Assembly (NCBI RefSeq): GCF_009193325.2
Contig: NZ_CP059856.1
Location: 2,976,001 to 3,040,000, forward strand
Source: Bacteroides zhangwenhongii
Lineage (GTDB): Bacteria > Bacteroidota > Bacteroidia > Bacteroidales > Bacteroidaceae
Direction of reading: 5' to 3'
DNA: 64,000 bases
Position 1 is the first letter of the stretch; each line of letters starts with the position of its first letter. The translations under genes and the position numbers were made by a program. Below the pieces are notes generated by a model, which did not search any database, had not been told where the DNA came from, and saw only the letters and a program-made list of their open reading frames with translations. Shown here piece after piece: positions 17,737-25,648 of this stretch.

Positions 17737-19530
17737 CTAGTCTTCCGAAAAATGTACCAGCACCTGCCGATATGAGTTAAAAATCTTCGATTTAGAGACA
17801 AAGCCCTCATAGCGTCCCTCCTCGTCCACCACCGGAAGATTCCAGGCTTTCGTATCGTCAAACGTCTGCATTACCTGTTCCATTCCGTCCGTATCGAATA
17901 TTTTGGCAGGAGCGGATGTCATCAATTTGTTAACAGTGAAACGATGATAAAGTTCTTGCCGGAACATGATGTTACGGATGTCATCGAGCAGGACAATACC
18001 CAACAGTTCGCCCGTTTTTTTATCCGTCACCGGGAACACATTCCGATGGGAAGCGGCAATCGCTTTCACCAGCTCACCCAAATCCATCTCCGGATGTACA
18101 ACTACAAAATCCTTCTCCACCACATTCTCCATCTTCATCAATGTCAACACAGCCTTGTCTTTGTGATGCGTAATCAGCTGTCCCTTCTTTGCCAGACGCA
18201 TGGAGTATATACTATGAGGCTCAAACGCGATAATCGTCAGGTATGAGCTAACGGATACAATCATCAGCGGAAGGAACAAATCGTATCCCCCCGTCAGCTC
18301 GGCTATCAGAAATACTCCCGTCAGAGGAGCATGCATAACACCGCTCATGACTCCCGCCATTCCCATCAAAGCAAAATTCTTTTCGGGCAGATAGGCGGAG
18401 AAAGTAAAGTCATTACTGAAATGGGAAAAGACGAATCCGGCGATGCACCCCAAATAAAGCGAAGGGGCAAAGATACCACCGCAACCGCCGCCACCATTCG
18501 TCGCGCTAGAGGCAAATACTTTCAACAGAATGATCAACATCAGATAGACCAACAGCAGATTGCCATAACCATAAAACATGGAGTTGTTCATCACCGTATC
18601 CCATTCGGCTGTGGAAGTTCCGTTCAGCAACAGCTCAATCGTATCGTATCCTTCACCGTAGAGAGGCGGGAAAAGGAAAATCAACACACTCAACATCACA
18701 CCGCCGAAAGCTAGTTTCTTATAGGGATTATTGAGCTTGCCGAAAACGCCCTCCACCGAATTCATGGCACGTGTGAAATAAAGCGAAACCAAACCACAAA
18801 AGATACCCAGCAGAATGACATAAGGAATACGTTCCAATTCGAACGCCTGATCGAGGTGGAATTTAAACATAGCCTCCGTACCGGTAGTAATATAGGAAAC
18901 GGTAGCTGCCGTGACCGCAGAAATCAGCAACGGAAGCAGGGACGACATGGTAAGGTCAATCATCAGAACTTCCAATGTAAATACCAATCCCGCAATCGGT
19001 GCTTTAAAGATACCGGCAACCGCACCCGCCGCACCACAACCTACGAGCAACATCAACGTACGGTGCTCCATCTTGAACACACTTCCCAGATTGGAGCCGA
19101 TGGCGGAACCTGTCAAGACGATAGGCGCCTCCGCCCCGACCGATCCACCAAAACCGATGGTTATCGCACTGGCAATAGTAGACGACCAGATATTATGTCG
19201 TTTGATGCGTCCCTGTCGGCGGGAAATGGCATACAGAATCTTTGTGACTCCATGGCTGATATCGTCTTTAACAATGTTGCGTACAAACCAGCCAGCCAGG
19301 AAAATTCCGACTACCGGATATACCAGATACAAATAGTTAGCTCCGGTCACATTGAAATTATCGGTCAGAAAATTCTGTATCTGATGAATCAGGAACTTCA
19401 AGATCAAAGCGGCAAAGGCTGTAAAGATACCGACCAGAAAACTTAATATAAGGATAAACTGCTTTTCCTTTATATTCGCTTCCCGCCACTTGATACAACG
19501 CTGTAATAAACTCAGTTTTTCTTCTTTCAT
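17737..19530 (-). CDS. ClC-family chloride channel/transporter with CBS pair
   Basis: A 597-residue membrane protein that carries chloride (or another anion) across the inner membrane. The voltage-ClC core (about 25-425) has the selectivity motifs GGSVGAEAPIVLTGSAIGS, where GAEAP corresponds to the GxEGP gating-glutamate motif, with its fourth residue changed from Gly to Ala. GGGGCGGIFAPSLYLGC and GVMSGVMHAPLTGVFLIAEL also belong to the family. A CBS domain pair follows (about 465-590), a likely nucleotide-binding regulatory module. The gene abuts tsaC with no spacer. Whether it is a channel or an H+/Cl- exchanger cannot be told from sequence here. Confidence 0.92.
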   Translation of the reverse strand: MKEEKLSLLQRCIKWREANIKEKQFILILSFLVGIFTAFAALILKFLIHQIQNFLTDNFNVTGANYLYLVYPVVGIFLAGWFVRNIVKDDISHGVTKILYAISRRQGRIKRHNIWSSTIASAITIGFGGSVGAEAPIVLTGSAIGSNLGSVFKMEHRTLMLLVGCGAAGAVAGIFKAPIAGLVFTLEVLMIDLTMSSLLPLLISAVTAATVSYITTGTEAMFKFHLDQAFELERIPYVILLGIFCGLVSLYFTRAMNSVEGVFGKLNNPYKKLAFGGVMLSVLIFLFPPLYGEGYDTIELLLNGTSTAEWDTVMNNSMFYGYGNLLLVYLMLIILLKVFASSATNGGGGCGGIFAPSLYLGCIAGFVFSHFSNDFTFSAYLPEKNFALMGMAGVMSGVMHAPLTGVFLIAELTGGYDLFLPLMIVSVSSYLTIIAFEPHSIYSMRLAKKGQLITHHKDKAVLTLMKMENVVEKDFVVVHPEMDLGELVKAIAASHRNVFPVTDKKTGELLGIVLLDDIRNIMFRQELYHRFTVNKLMTSAPAKIFDTDGMEQVMQTFDDTKAWNLPVVDEEGRYEGFVSKSKIFNSYRQVLVHFSED

Positions 19531-20094
19531 TTATTCGCGAATTATCTTAATCACTCCACCTTTGTCCAACTTAATAATGCTTGAGGGTTTCGGCCGACTC
19601 ATATCCCCTTGACGGAAACCGACGATATAGTCCACCGCTGACTTGATTTCATCGCTGATCTCACTAAAATTCGCAGCTCCGGGCTGACCGCTCACATTGG
19701 CCGATGTGGAGACAATCGCTTTGCGGAATTGCTGGCAGAGCCTTCGGGAAAATTCTTCGTTTGTAACACGGATTCCCACACTGCCGTCTTCCGCCAACAG
19801 GTTCGTCGCTAAATTGCGCGCACCGGAATATATAATCGTCAACGGCTTGTCGGCAACTTCAATCAAGTCCCACGCTACAGCCGGTACATCCTGTACATAA
19901 AAATCCACCTTCACAGGACTGTCCACCAACACCAGCATAGCCTTGCTATCAGCACGTTTCTTAATCTCATACACACGGCGTACAGCCTCTTCATTAGTAG
20001 CGTCGCAGCCTATTCCCCATACGGTATCGGTAGGATAGAGAATAACTCCTCCTTCATTCATCACCTGACAGGCTTTTTTAATATCTTCTATCAT
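19531..20094 (-). CDS. tsaC: L-threonylcarbamoyladenylate synthase (Sua5/YciO/YrdC family)
   Basis: Makes threonylcarbamoyl-AMP from threonine, bicarbonate and ATP for the t6A modification of ANN-decoding tRNAs. From the ATG at 20094 the product is 187 residues, a single YrdC domain. The motifs VILYPTDTVWGIGCDATNEEAV and IKKRADSKAMLVLV (KRxxxKP-like, though with Ala-Met rather than Pro) are seen, with SVGIRVTNEEF and AIVSTSANVSGQPG later. The KRADSKAM form places it nearer the YciO branch, so strict TsaC activity is likely but not proven. First gene of the minus-strand operon. Its promoter is half of a perfect palindrome shared with the thioesterase gene. Confidence 0.85.
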   Translation of the reverse strand: MIEDIKKACQVMNEGGVILYPTDTVWGIGCDATNEEAVRRVYEIKKRADSKAMLVLVDSPVKVDFYVQDVPAVAWDLIEVADKPLTIIYSGARNLATNLLAEDGSVGIRVTNEEFSRRLCQQFRKAIVSTSANVSGQPGAANFSEISDEIKSAVDYIVGFRQGDMSRPKPSSIIKLDKGGVIKIIRE

Positions 20095-20111
20095 TTCTTG
20101 ATTAATTTCTG

Positions 20112-20155
20112 TTGAGAATAACACGCAAAAGTAGTACTTTTGCGCCGAATTCAAA
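20112..20155. promoter_or_regulatory. Symmetric divergent promoter (tsaC / thioesterase)
   Basis: A perfect palindrome, arms CGCAAAAGTA (20124-20133) and TACTTTTGCG (20135-20144) around one G, contains a TACTTTTG -7 box on each strand. For the plus gene, TTG at 20112-20114 is at 20 bases. For tsaC, TTTG (20152-20155 on the minus strand) is at 18 bases. The two -7 boxes are one base apart, so the promoters must compete for polymerase. Confidence 0.7.
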
Positions 20156-20172
20156 AAGATTAAGTGAAAACA

Positions 20173-20601
20173 ATGGAAGAAATCGTATTTCACCACACTC
20201 TGCCTATCCAGTTGCGCTTCAATGACGTAGACAAATTCGGGCACGTCAACAATACTGTTTATTTCTCTTTTTATGATTTGGGAAAGACTGAATACTTCGC
20301 TTCAGTATGTCCGGGAGTCGATTGGGAAAAGATGGGAATTGTCGTCGTTCACATCGAAGCGGACTTCGTCAAACAAATCTTCGCCTCAGACCACATCGCT
20401 GTGCAAACGGCTGTCTCCCAAATAGGTACGAAAAGCTTTCATCTCATCCAACGGGTCATTGACACCACAACGAATGAAATAAAATGTATCTGCAAGTCCG
20501 TCATGGTGACTTTCGACCTCGAAAAGCATGAATCCATCCCCTTGACAAAAGAGTGGATAGAGGCGATATGCAAGTATGAGGGACGGGATTTGCGAAAATG
20601 A
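20173..20601 (+). CDS. Acyl-CoA thioesterase, 4HBT hot-dog family
   Basis: A 142-residue single hot-dog domain protein. LRFNDVDKFGHVNNTVYFSFYDLGKTEYF carries the active-site Asp/His pattern (short form: NDVDKFGHVNNTVYF) of the 4-hydroxybenzoyl-CoA/YbgC-type thioesterases, which hydrolyse acyl-CoA or acyl-ACP thioesters in the cytoplasm. The substrate chain length is unknown. The ATG at 20173 was chosen; a GTG three codons upstream is also in frame. Divergent from tsaC across a shared symmetric promoter. Downstream is a 250-base convergent gap with a tandem repeat. Confidence 0.87.
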   Translation: MEEIVFHHTLPIQLRFNDVDKFGHVNNTVYFSFYDLGKTEYFASVCPGVDWEKMGIVVVHIEADFVKQIFASDHIAVQTAVSQIGTKSFHLIQRVIDTTTNEIKCICKSVMVTFDLEKHESIPLTKEWIEAICKYEGRDLRK

Positions 20602-20715
20602 GCCCAAGCATTACAAAGGCAAACATCTGTTGATAATACTATCAAAATTACTGCCCCCCTATTGCTTTTCACCAATTAATTTTGTATCTTTAGGACTCAC
20701 GTCCGTTTGAAAATA

Positions 20716-20810
20716 GGTAGTCACCTTATAGAATGATATTTGTCACTTTATAAGGTGACTATTGTCATTCTACAAAGTGACCATTGTCCCCTTGTAAAGT
20801 GACGACTACC
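20716..20810. repeat. Four tandem imperfect 22-bp repeats with internal dyads
   Basis: Units begin at 20720, 20742, 20764 and 20786, each starting GTC and each built around a half-palindrome. Unit 2 contains GTCACTTTATAAGGTGAC, nearly a perfect dyad. Units 3 and 4 share the AAAGTGAC half. The whole array is bracketed by GGTAGTC (20716-20722) and GACTACC (20804-20810). It lies in the gap between the convergent thioesterase and alkaline phosphatase genes. The function is unknown; its RNA could fold and end transcripts from both sides. Confidence 0.75.
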
Positions 20811-20850
20811 CAGCTACATAAAACCCCACTCTTTTTCGCACAGCAAGGCC

Positions 20851-22278
20851 TTATTCTTCCCACTGCTTGAGGTTAAACAGCTGCCTCAAGATATTCGCCA
20901 TATCCGTGTTATCTCTTCTGCCCGAATACAAATGAGCCTGTTTCCCTACAACATACAGAGGCACCGGAGCACCTGTATGAGATTTGGTAGTCCACCCAAT
21001 AGAGGCTTTTTTATCTAGCAAGGCGACCGCAGCCACCGCCAAAGGCTCATCTTTAGCATAGAGGCTCACTATATCTTTTGATTTCTTCTTCAAGAAAGAC
21101 TGCTCATAGCATATCAACAGCTCCAACTCTTCATGCGGGGTAATCGTAATCTGTTCCCAAAAGCCCAGCTTCTTCTTCAGAAAAGATTTCATCTCTCCCC
21201 AGGAAGGAACGGCTTTGGCTGTTTTCATTTTCCGCATAGCATTGGTCAAAGCTTCTTGCGAACACTGCTGGTATTTCAGCAATTCGATATTCAGGTTTGT
21301 ATCAGAATTACCCAATCCCAAACCTCCGGTTTCGTGGTCGGCAGTTACAAGAATCAAGGTTTCATCGGGATGTTTCTTGTAGAATTCATAAGCCAGACGG
21401 ATACATTGGTCAAAGTCGACAGTTTCCGTAACAACCGTAGCCGCATCATGGGCATGAGCCGCCCAATCTATCTTACCACCCTCTACCATCATAAAGAAAC
21501 CTTTCTTCGCGGTTTCCGCAAAGTTGTCCAAACAGGCTTTTGTCAAATCCGGCAGACCCAAGTCTTTTTCAGACCGATCCAATGCATATTTCAAGCTTCC
21601 GCTAACCGTATCTGTAGGAAACAGGAGCACTTTGTCTTTCACATGACTACGATTATAAGCGTCCATCCCCCGATACATAGTGTATCCTTTCTGATGAAAC
21701 AAATCATAAAGACAAGGAGCTGACGCATTACGCTTGCTTCGAGGTTGAAGCAACCCTGCCCCTCCGAAGAAGTCGAAACCGGAGTTTGCCGCATCCACTC
21801 CTATTTCGTAATACATCGAACGATCCGGTTGAGAAGCATAAAAGCCACCGGGAGTAGCATGATCAATGGATGCGGAAGTGATGATCCCTATTTTATAGCC
21901 TTTACCTTTCAGTTGACGTGCAAGAGACTTCAAGCCATGTTGTTTCTTTGCATCCATTCCTATTACATAGTTAGTCGTCTTTTCTCCCGTCGCCAAAGCT
22001 GTGGCAGCTGCCGAAGAGCAAGTTATCAAGTGAGAGGCCGACCGTGTGCACACTTGTGTCATCACGGGAAAAGTAGGGAACAGTAGCGAACGCTCACCGG
22101 TATCTGTACCGACTTTCTCCGCATATATCTGCGAAGCTTCCACATGATTGAACCCCATCCCGTCACCGATAAATAAAAATATGTATTTCGGAGCCTGCGT
22201 TCCGTGTGCCAATGTAGCGCAGACTAGCAGTAGTCCGAACAAAACAGACCTCATAGGTCTTGTCATTCTATCTTTCAT
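20851..22278 (-). CDS. Alkaline phosphatase, secreted
   Basis: A 475-residue periplasmic phosphomonoesterase with a cleavable signal peptide (about 1-28, ending LAHGTQA). Family features are FLFIGDGMGFNH (metal-binding Asp), LITCSSAAATALATG around the nucleophile Ser (S88 by alignment with the DSAASATA loop, where the preceding Asp is Cys here), VEGGKIDWAAHAHDA, LVTADHETGGLGLG, and a C-terminal HTGAPVPLYVVG. It is the last gene of the SusC/SusD locus, 37 bases after the second phosphodiester glycosidase. It could release phosphate left by cleavage of a phosphodiester, or serve general phosphate scavenging. The link to the locus is inferred from spacing and strand. Confidence 0.92.
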   Translation of the reverse strand: MKDRMTRPMRSVLFGLLLVCATLAHGTQAPKYIFLFIGDGMGFNHVEASQIYAEKVGTDTGERSLLFPTFPVMTQVCTRSASHLITCSSAAATALATGEKTTNYVIGMDAKKQHGLKSLARQLKGKGYKIGIITSASIDHATPGGFYASQPDRSMYYEIGVDAANSGFDFFGGAGLLQPRSKRNASAPCLYDLFHQKGYTMYRGMDAYNRSHVKDKVLLFPTDTVSGSLKYALDRSEKDLGLPDLTKACLDNFAETAKKGFFMMVEGGKIDWAAHAHDAATVVTETVDFDQCIRLAYEFYKKHPDETLILVTADHETGGLGLGNSDTNLNIELLKYQQCSQEALTNAMRKMKTAKAVPSWGEMKSFLKKKLGFWEQITITPHEELELLICYEQSFLKKKSKDIVSLYAKDEPLAVAAVALLDKKASIGWTTKSHTGAPVPLYVVGKQAHLYSGRRDNTDMANILRQLFNLKQWEE

Positions 22279-22315
22279 TTTATATCTATATTAAAAAAGG
22301 TTAGTCATAAATATG

Positions 22316-23176
22316 TTAGTCATGAATATAAAGGATATTAGGTACCGTACGTTCTCCACGATGGTCGAAACGCTTATTGTCGCAGGGGTAGTTAACAATC
22401 CCATTGTCCGGTGCACCGGACAGCCAAAGAGTAGTAGAACCTCCTCCATCAAGATTGATCGCATCTTTGCCTCCCAGGATTCGGATCAGATGCGCCAATT
22501 CCGGGATACTTACCCCTCCGGCATATTTCGGAAAACGTCCGTCCACGGTTATGAATAGTATCTTTCCGTCTTTGGTAAGGGCTACCGCACTGCGGGGATG
22601 TTTAGTCCGGATAAAGTCTTTCTCGCATAAACTCCAATCGTAATAGCGACCGTCTTTCAACATCAACGGCCCGGAAGCCAATACGATACCTTTTTTCCCT
22701 TTATATTGCTTTTCTATCTGTCTATTCCAAGAGATTATCTTCATTTTTCCCTTGCGGATACTAACGGCTCCGGTGACACGTCTCGCAAACTCACCCAAAG
22801 TAGTGGTATCCACCACCTGGCGGTCTACTTTAAGGAAACAGACCGAGTTTCCTCGCTTCATATCAAAGTAAGAACCGTTTATAGCTGCGATAGCGCCCTG
22901 TTCCGAAGCCATTCTACTTGTTTCTCTCATCTTATCCGAGACGGTTACACCGACTTTCAATCCTGCACCGGGATCAATTTCTATCAGGCTGATAGATTGG
23001 GGGACCTGATATAATTGAGGAATGGAAACATACTTATGGATAATCCCTTTTTGGGGACTTTCTATCTTCCATTGCGCAGATACGATTGCCAGCGAATCCG
23101 ATACAGTTTGCCCTTTCACTATTCCCAAAGAGCATACAGCCAAGATAATGCCGAGTAACAAGCTTCTTTTCATCAT
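22316..23176 (-). CDS. Phosphodiester glycosidase family protein (DUF2233/NAGPA), second copy
   Basis: A 286-residue secreted protein with a cleavable signal peptide (MMKRSLLLGIILAVCSLGIVKG). The DUF2233/NAGPA domain (about 95-285) is shared with the human uncovering enzyme, which removes GlcNAc from GlcNAc-1-phosphodiester-6-mannose. Conserved blocks are GAIAAINGSYFDMKRG, RSAVALTKDGKILFITVDGR and the signature INLDGGGSTTLWLSG. No lipobox, so probably soluble in the periplasm, in contrast with the lipoprotein paralogue at 24679. Upstream is the BACON/LRR lipoprotein (47 bases away), downstream the alkaline phosphatase. The true substrate is unknown. Confidence 0.88.
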   Translation of the reverse strand: MMKRSLLLGIILAVCSLGIVKGQTVSDSLAIVSAQWKIESPQKGIIHKYVSIPQLYQVPQSISLIEIDPGAGLKVGVTVSDKMRETSRMASEQGAIAAINGSYFDMKRGNSVCFLKVDRQVVDTTTLGEFARRVTGAVSIRKGKMKIISWNRQIEKQYKGKKGIVLASGPLMLKDGRYYDWSLCEKDFIRTKHPRSAVALTKDGKILFITVDGRFPKYAGGVSIPELAHLIRILGGKDAINLDGGGSTTLWLSGAPDNGIVNYPCDNKRFDHRGERTVPNILYIHD

Positions 23177-23223
23177 AAACAGATTAATAAATATGTTAAG
23201 TATAATAAATCAATTAAGTTATT

Positions 23224-24651
23224 TTATTCAGTGAGGTTATTACCTTTCAATATCCATACTTCTTTACGTTTCCCATACTGTGACCATGCTTTAAGATCCG
23301 AAGGTATTTGTCCGCTCAATTGGTTATCATTTACTCTGAATATCCCTTTAGAAGCACTCTTCTCAATCACAGCACCATATCCATAAGGGATACTTCCATC
23401 GAATTCATTGTCATAGACCATAAATTCCATCAGGTTTTTCCAAGTAGTCGGTTTATTACTTCCATCCAACGGAATCACCGGAAGAGAGCCACTCAGATCA
23501 TTACAATATGCTTTAATCGTGACAATGCCCGGAATCTTAATCAACGGATCCAGATTTCCGCTAAAAGAATTTTCAAATCCGGCGGGAGTTGCTGTCGGAT
23601 TATTGGATATATTAAAACTGGTCAATAATTGACATTCCCCTAAAGACTCCGGTAAACTACCACCTGCCGCTGATTCGATAATCCACAAATTTGTCAATTG
23701 AGACAAATGTCCTATCTCTTCCGGAATACCTGTTATCTTTTGATGCTTGAACTTCAGCACTTTCAGTTCCGACAATTCACATAACGGAGTGATATCTCCC
23801 ACAATGTTATTCGGTTCTTGAATATCAATCTGTACCACTCTCCCATTCTCAAATTTCACACCCGGCCAATGAGTCGCATTCGTTTCCAAAGGAGCGTCAA
23901 AGTTCCACTTCTTCACCCAATTATCTCCGTTCGCCCCCTCATAGAACATCCTCAAATAATCAATATCTTCCAACGGTTTCTTGTCCTGAGTAATGGTCAG
24001 CATATCGGTTACCCCGTTCGAGCCTTTCAAATACAGATAAGCGGTGCGGCCGTCTTCCACATCTTTATAAGGATCGATTTTAAGTTTCAGTTCCGAGTCG
24101 TTCACAACACCGGGAGTGATCGGCTCACCATCGGTTACGTGTATCCAGTCGCAGCCTTCCGACAATTCATATGTATAAGCAACCATCGTAGCAAAAGGAA
24201 TCACTTCTTCTTCGCTCCCCTTAGCTCCCACTTTCAACGTACGCTTCTTCAAGGCAATGCCAATACCTTCCTGCACCACCTTCAACTTTGTTTCAGCGCC
24301 TTCCACGATCCAAGCGGATATTTCGGCTTCACGAGAGGCCACATCCGTATTCTTGGTCACCGACATTTTGAAGCTTCCGGATTTCAGTCCATTAGAGGTC
24401 AGCAAGTCAATCCATGCAGCAGAAGTCTTCACCCTCCAAGGGAGATTCGATTCGATATCCACTGTATATTCCTTTTCATCCAAAGGCAAATTCAATGCCT
24501 CATCCACAAATTTCAAGTCCGGTTCCGGCAGAGTCACACCCGTATCATCCGTAAAATCCTGACAACCCGACAAACCTATCAGCAAAGACAAAAGCCCGAT
24601 TCTTCCGATACAGCTTTGTCCGCACAGAGATAGTATTCTATTTAGTATCAT
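23224..24651 (-). CDS. BACON-domain and leucine-rich-repeat surface lipoprotein
   Basis: A 475-residue lipoprotein (signal peptide to LLIGLSGC, about residues 18-30). Two BACON-like beta-sandwich domains follow (about 42-130: YTVDIESNLPWRVKTSAAWI and LKVVQEG; and about 132-227: YTYELSEGCDWIHV and LTITQDK). The C-terminal half (about 235-475) has plant-type leucine-rich repeats, for example LKVLKFKHQKITGIPEEIGHLSQ seen in blocks such as KITGIPEEIGHLSQLTNLW, SGSLPVIPLDG and LSGQIPSDL. BACON domains are thought to bind glycans or mucin, so this is probably the locus's surface binding protein, in the position SusE/F-type proteins take. Exact ligand unknown. Confidence 0.87.
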   Translation of the reverse strand: MILNRILSLCGQSCIGRIGLLSLLIGLSGCQDFTDDTGVTLPEPDLKFVDEALNLPLDEKEYTVDIESNLPWRVKTSAAWIDLLTSNGLKSGSFKMSVTKNTDVASREAEISAWIVEGAETKLKVVQEGIGIALKKRTLKVGAKGSEEEVIPFATMVAYTYELSEGCDWIHVTDGEPITPGVVNDSELKLKIDPYKDVEDGRTAYLYLKGSNGVTDMLTITQDKKPLEDIDYLRMFYEGANGDNWVKKWNFDAPLETNATHWPGVKFENGRVVQIDIQEPNNIVGDITPLCELSELKVLKFKHQKITGIPEEIGHLSQLTNLWIIESAAGGSLPESLGECQLLTSFNISNNPTATPAGFENSFSGNLDPLIKIPGIVTIKAYCNDLSGSLPVIPLDGSNKPTTWKNLMEFMVYDNEFDGSIPYGYGAVIEKSASKGIFRVNDNQLSGQIPSDLKAWSQYGKRKEVWILKGNNLTE

Positions 24652-24678
24652 ATATTCAGCTATTTAATAATCAGACAA

Positions 24679-25614
24679 TCAATTATCAGTCACAACCAGC
24701 AGCCCGTTTGCCACTTCCCTTTCTACTCCGCCATTATCATAAGGCCAGTTTCGTATGGCAAAACGCCCGTCCTCAAATCCGGCAATCTTACGGATGATAA
24801 AAGTAGAAGAACCTCCTCCGTCGAGATTGATAGCGTTCTTTGCTCCTAACGCTTTCATCACCGCACCCATCTCTGCATATCTCATTCCGTTGGAGTACCA
24901 GAAGTTACGCCCGTCGGCAACGAGGATATAGACCACATTATCATCCGTCACTCCGATAGCGGTTCTCGGTTCCAATGCGGTTACCGTCTGAGGAAGCACA
25001 TTCCCGTTTGTCATCAAACGCACACGTCCTCCCACAGCTTCCTGAATATCCTCTTTGTACGAATCATATTCATCATACGAACCGATGATTGCTTTCTTGT
25101 TTTTCGTAATGGCGAAGAAAGTACAAACGTTATCAGTCATCGTACCTTTCAGACAAGTACCATTCCGGTAGTAGATTCCTTGCGGTGTTCCATCCTTTGC
25201 AAAGAAATCACCGTTCACGGCAGCCAGTACCCTGCTGCCGGGCTTATCGTATGCCAAAGCCTGCAATGTCATCTGCTGCTTGGTCTTCAATTTGCCCTCC
25301 TCATTGGGAGAAGACGCCTTCATCGTCAGATGTGCCTCTTTCAGGTCTACCTCCAATACAAACATTTTCACTGCCAGCCCTGTGGCAGAAAGGATTTTCA
25401 TCTCGAGCGCCTGTACGCCGGGAGCCAGCGTGTAAGTGGAGTCCGAGAAATACTGTCCGACGTATCCATCACTTCCGGCAATTATTTTCTGTCCCAGTTC
25501 CGTCTTCGCACCCTCCGTTGAGAATACGGTCAGATCTTCATCATTGTTGCAAGCCGTCCACAAGAGACAACCCAAAAGCAGAAGAGCGGAATCATATATC
25601 AGTTTTTTCATCAT
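24679..25614 (-). CDS. Phosphodiester glycosidase family lipoprotein (DUF2233/NAGPA), first copy
   Basis: A 311-residue lipoprotein (MMKKLIYDSALLLLGCLLWTAC; lipobox Cys about 22). The DUF2233 domain (about 105-305) carries VLAAVNGDFFAKDGTPQGI, NVVYILVADGRN and the signature INLDGGGSSTFIIRK. It shares its fold and signature with the copy at 22316, but sequence outside the motifs differs much, so the two probably act on different linkages or at different places (lipid-anchored versus soluble). It follows susD by 34 bases in a continuous minus-strand transcript. The DUF2233 family was structurally characterised from a Bacteroides ovatus protein; whether this is its orthologue cannot be checked here. 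Confidence 0.88.
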   Translation of the reverse strand: MMKKLIYDSALLLLGCLLWTACNNDEDLTVFSTEGAKTELGQKIIAGSDGYVGQYFSDSTYTLAPGVQALEMKILSATGLAVKMFVLEVDLKEAHLTMKASSPNEEGKLKTKQQMTLQALAYDKPGSRVLAAVNGDFFAKDGTPQGIYYRNGTCLKGTMTDNVCTFFAITKNKKAIIGSYDEYDSYKEDIQEAVGGRVRLMTNGNVLPQTVTALEPRTAIGVTDDNVVYILVADGRNFWYSNGMRYAEMGAVMKALGAKNAINLDGGGSSTFIIRKIAGFEDGRFAIRNWPYDNGGVEREVANGLLVVTDN

Positions 25615-25648
25615 TTTATCTCTTTAAAGTAAGTATAAACAATAGGTA

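Noticed and set aside
20716..20810. CRISPR array
   Set aside because: Units are contiguous with no unique spacers and no cas genes are near. It is a simple tandem repeat.
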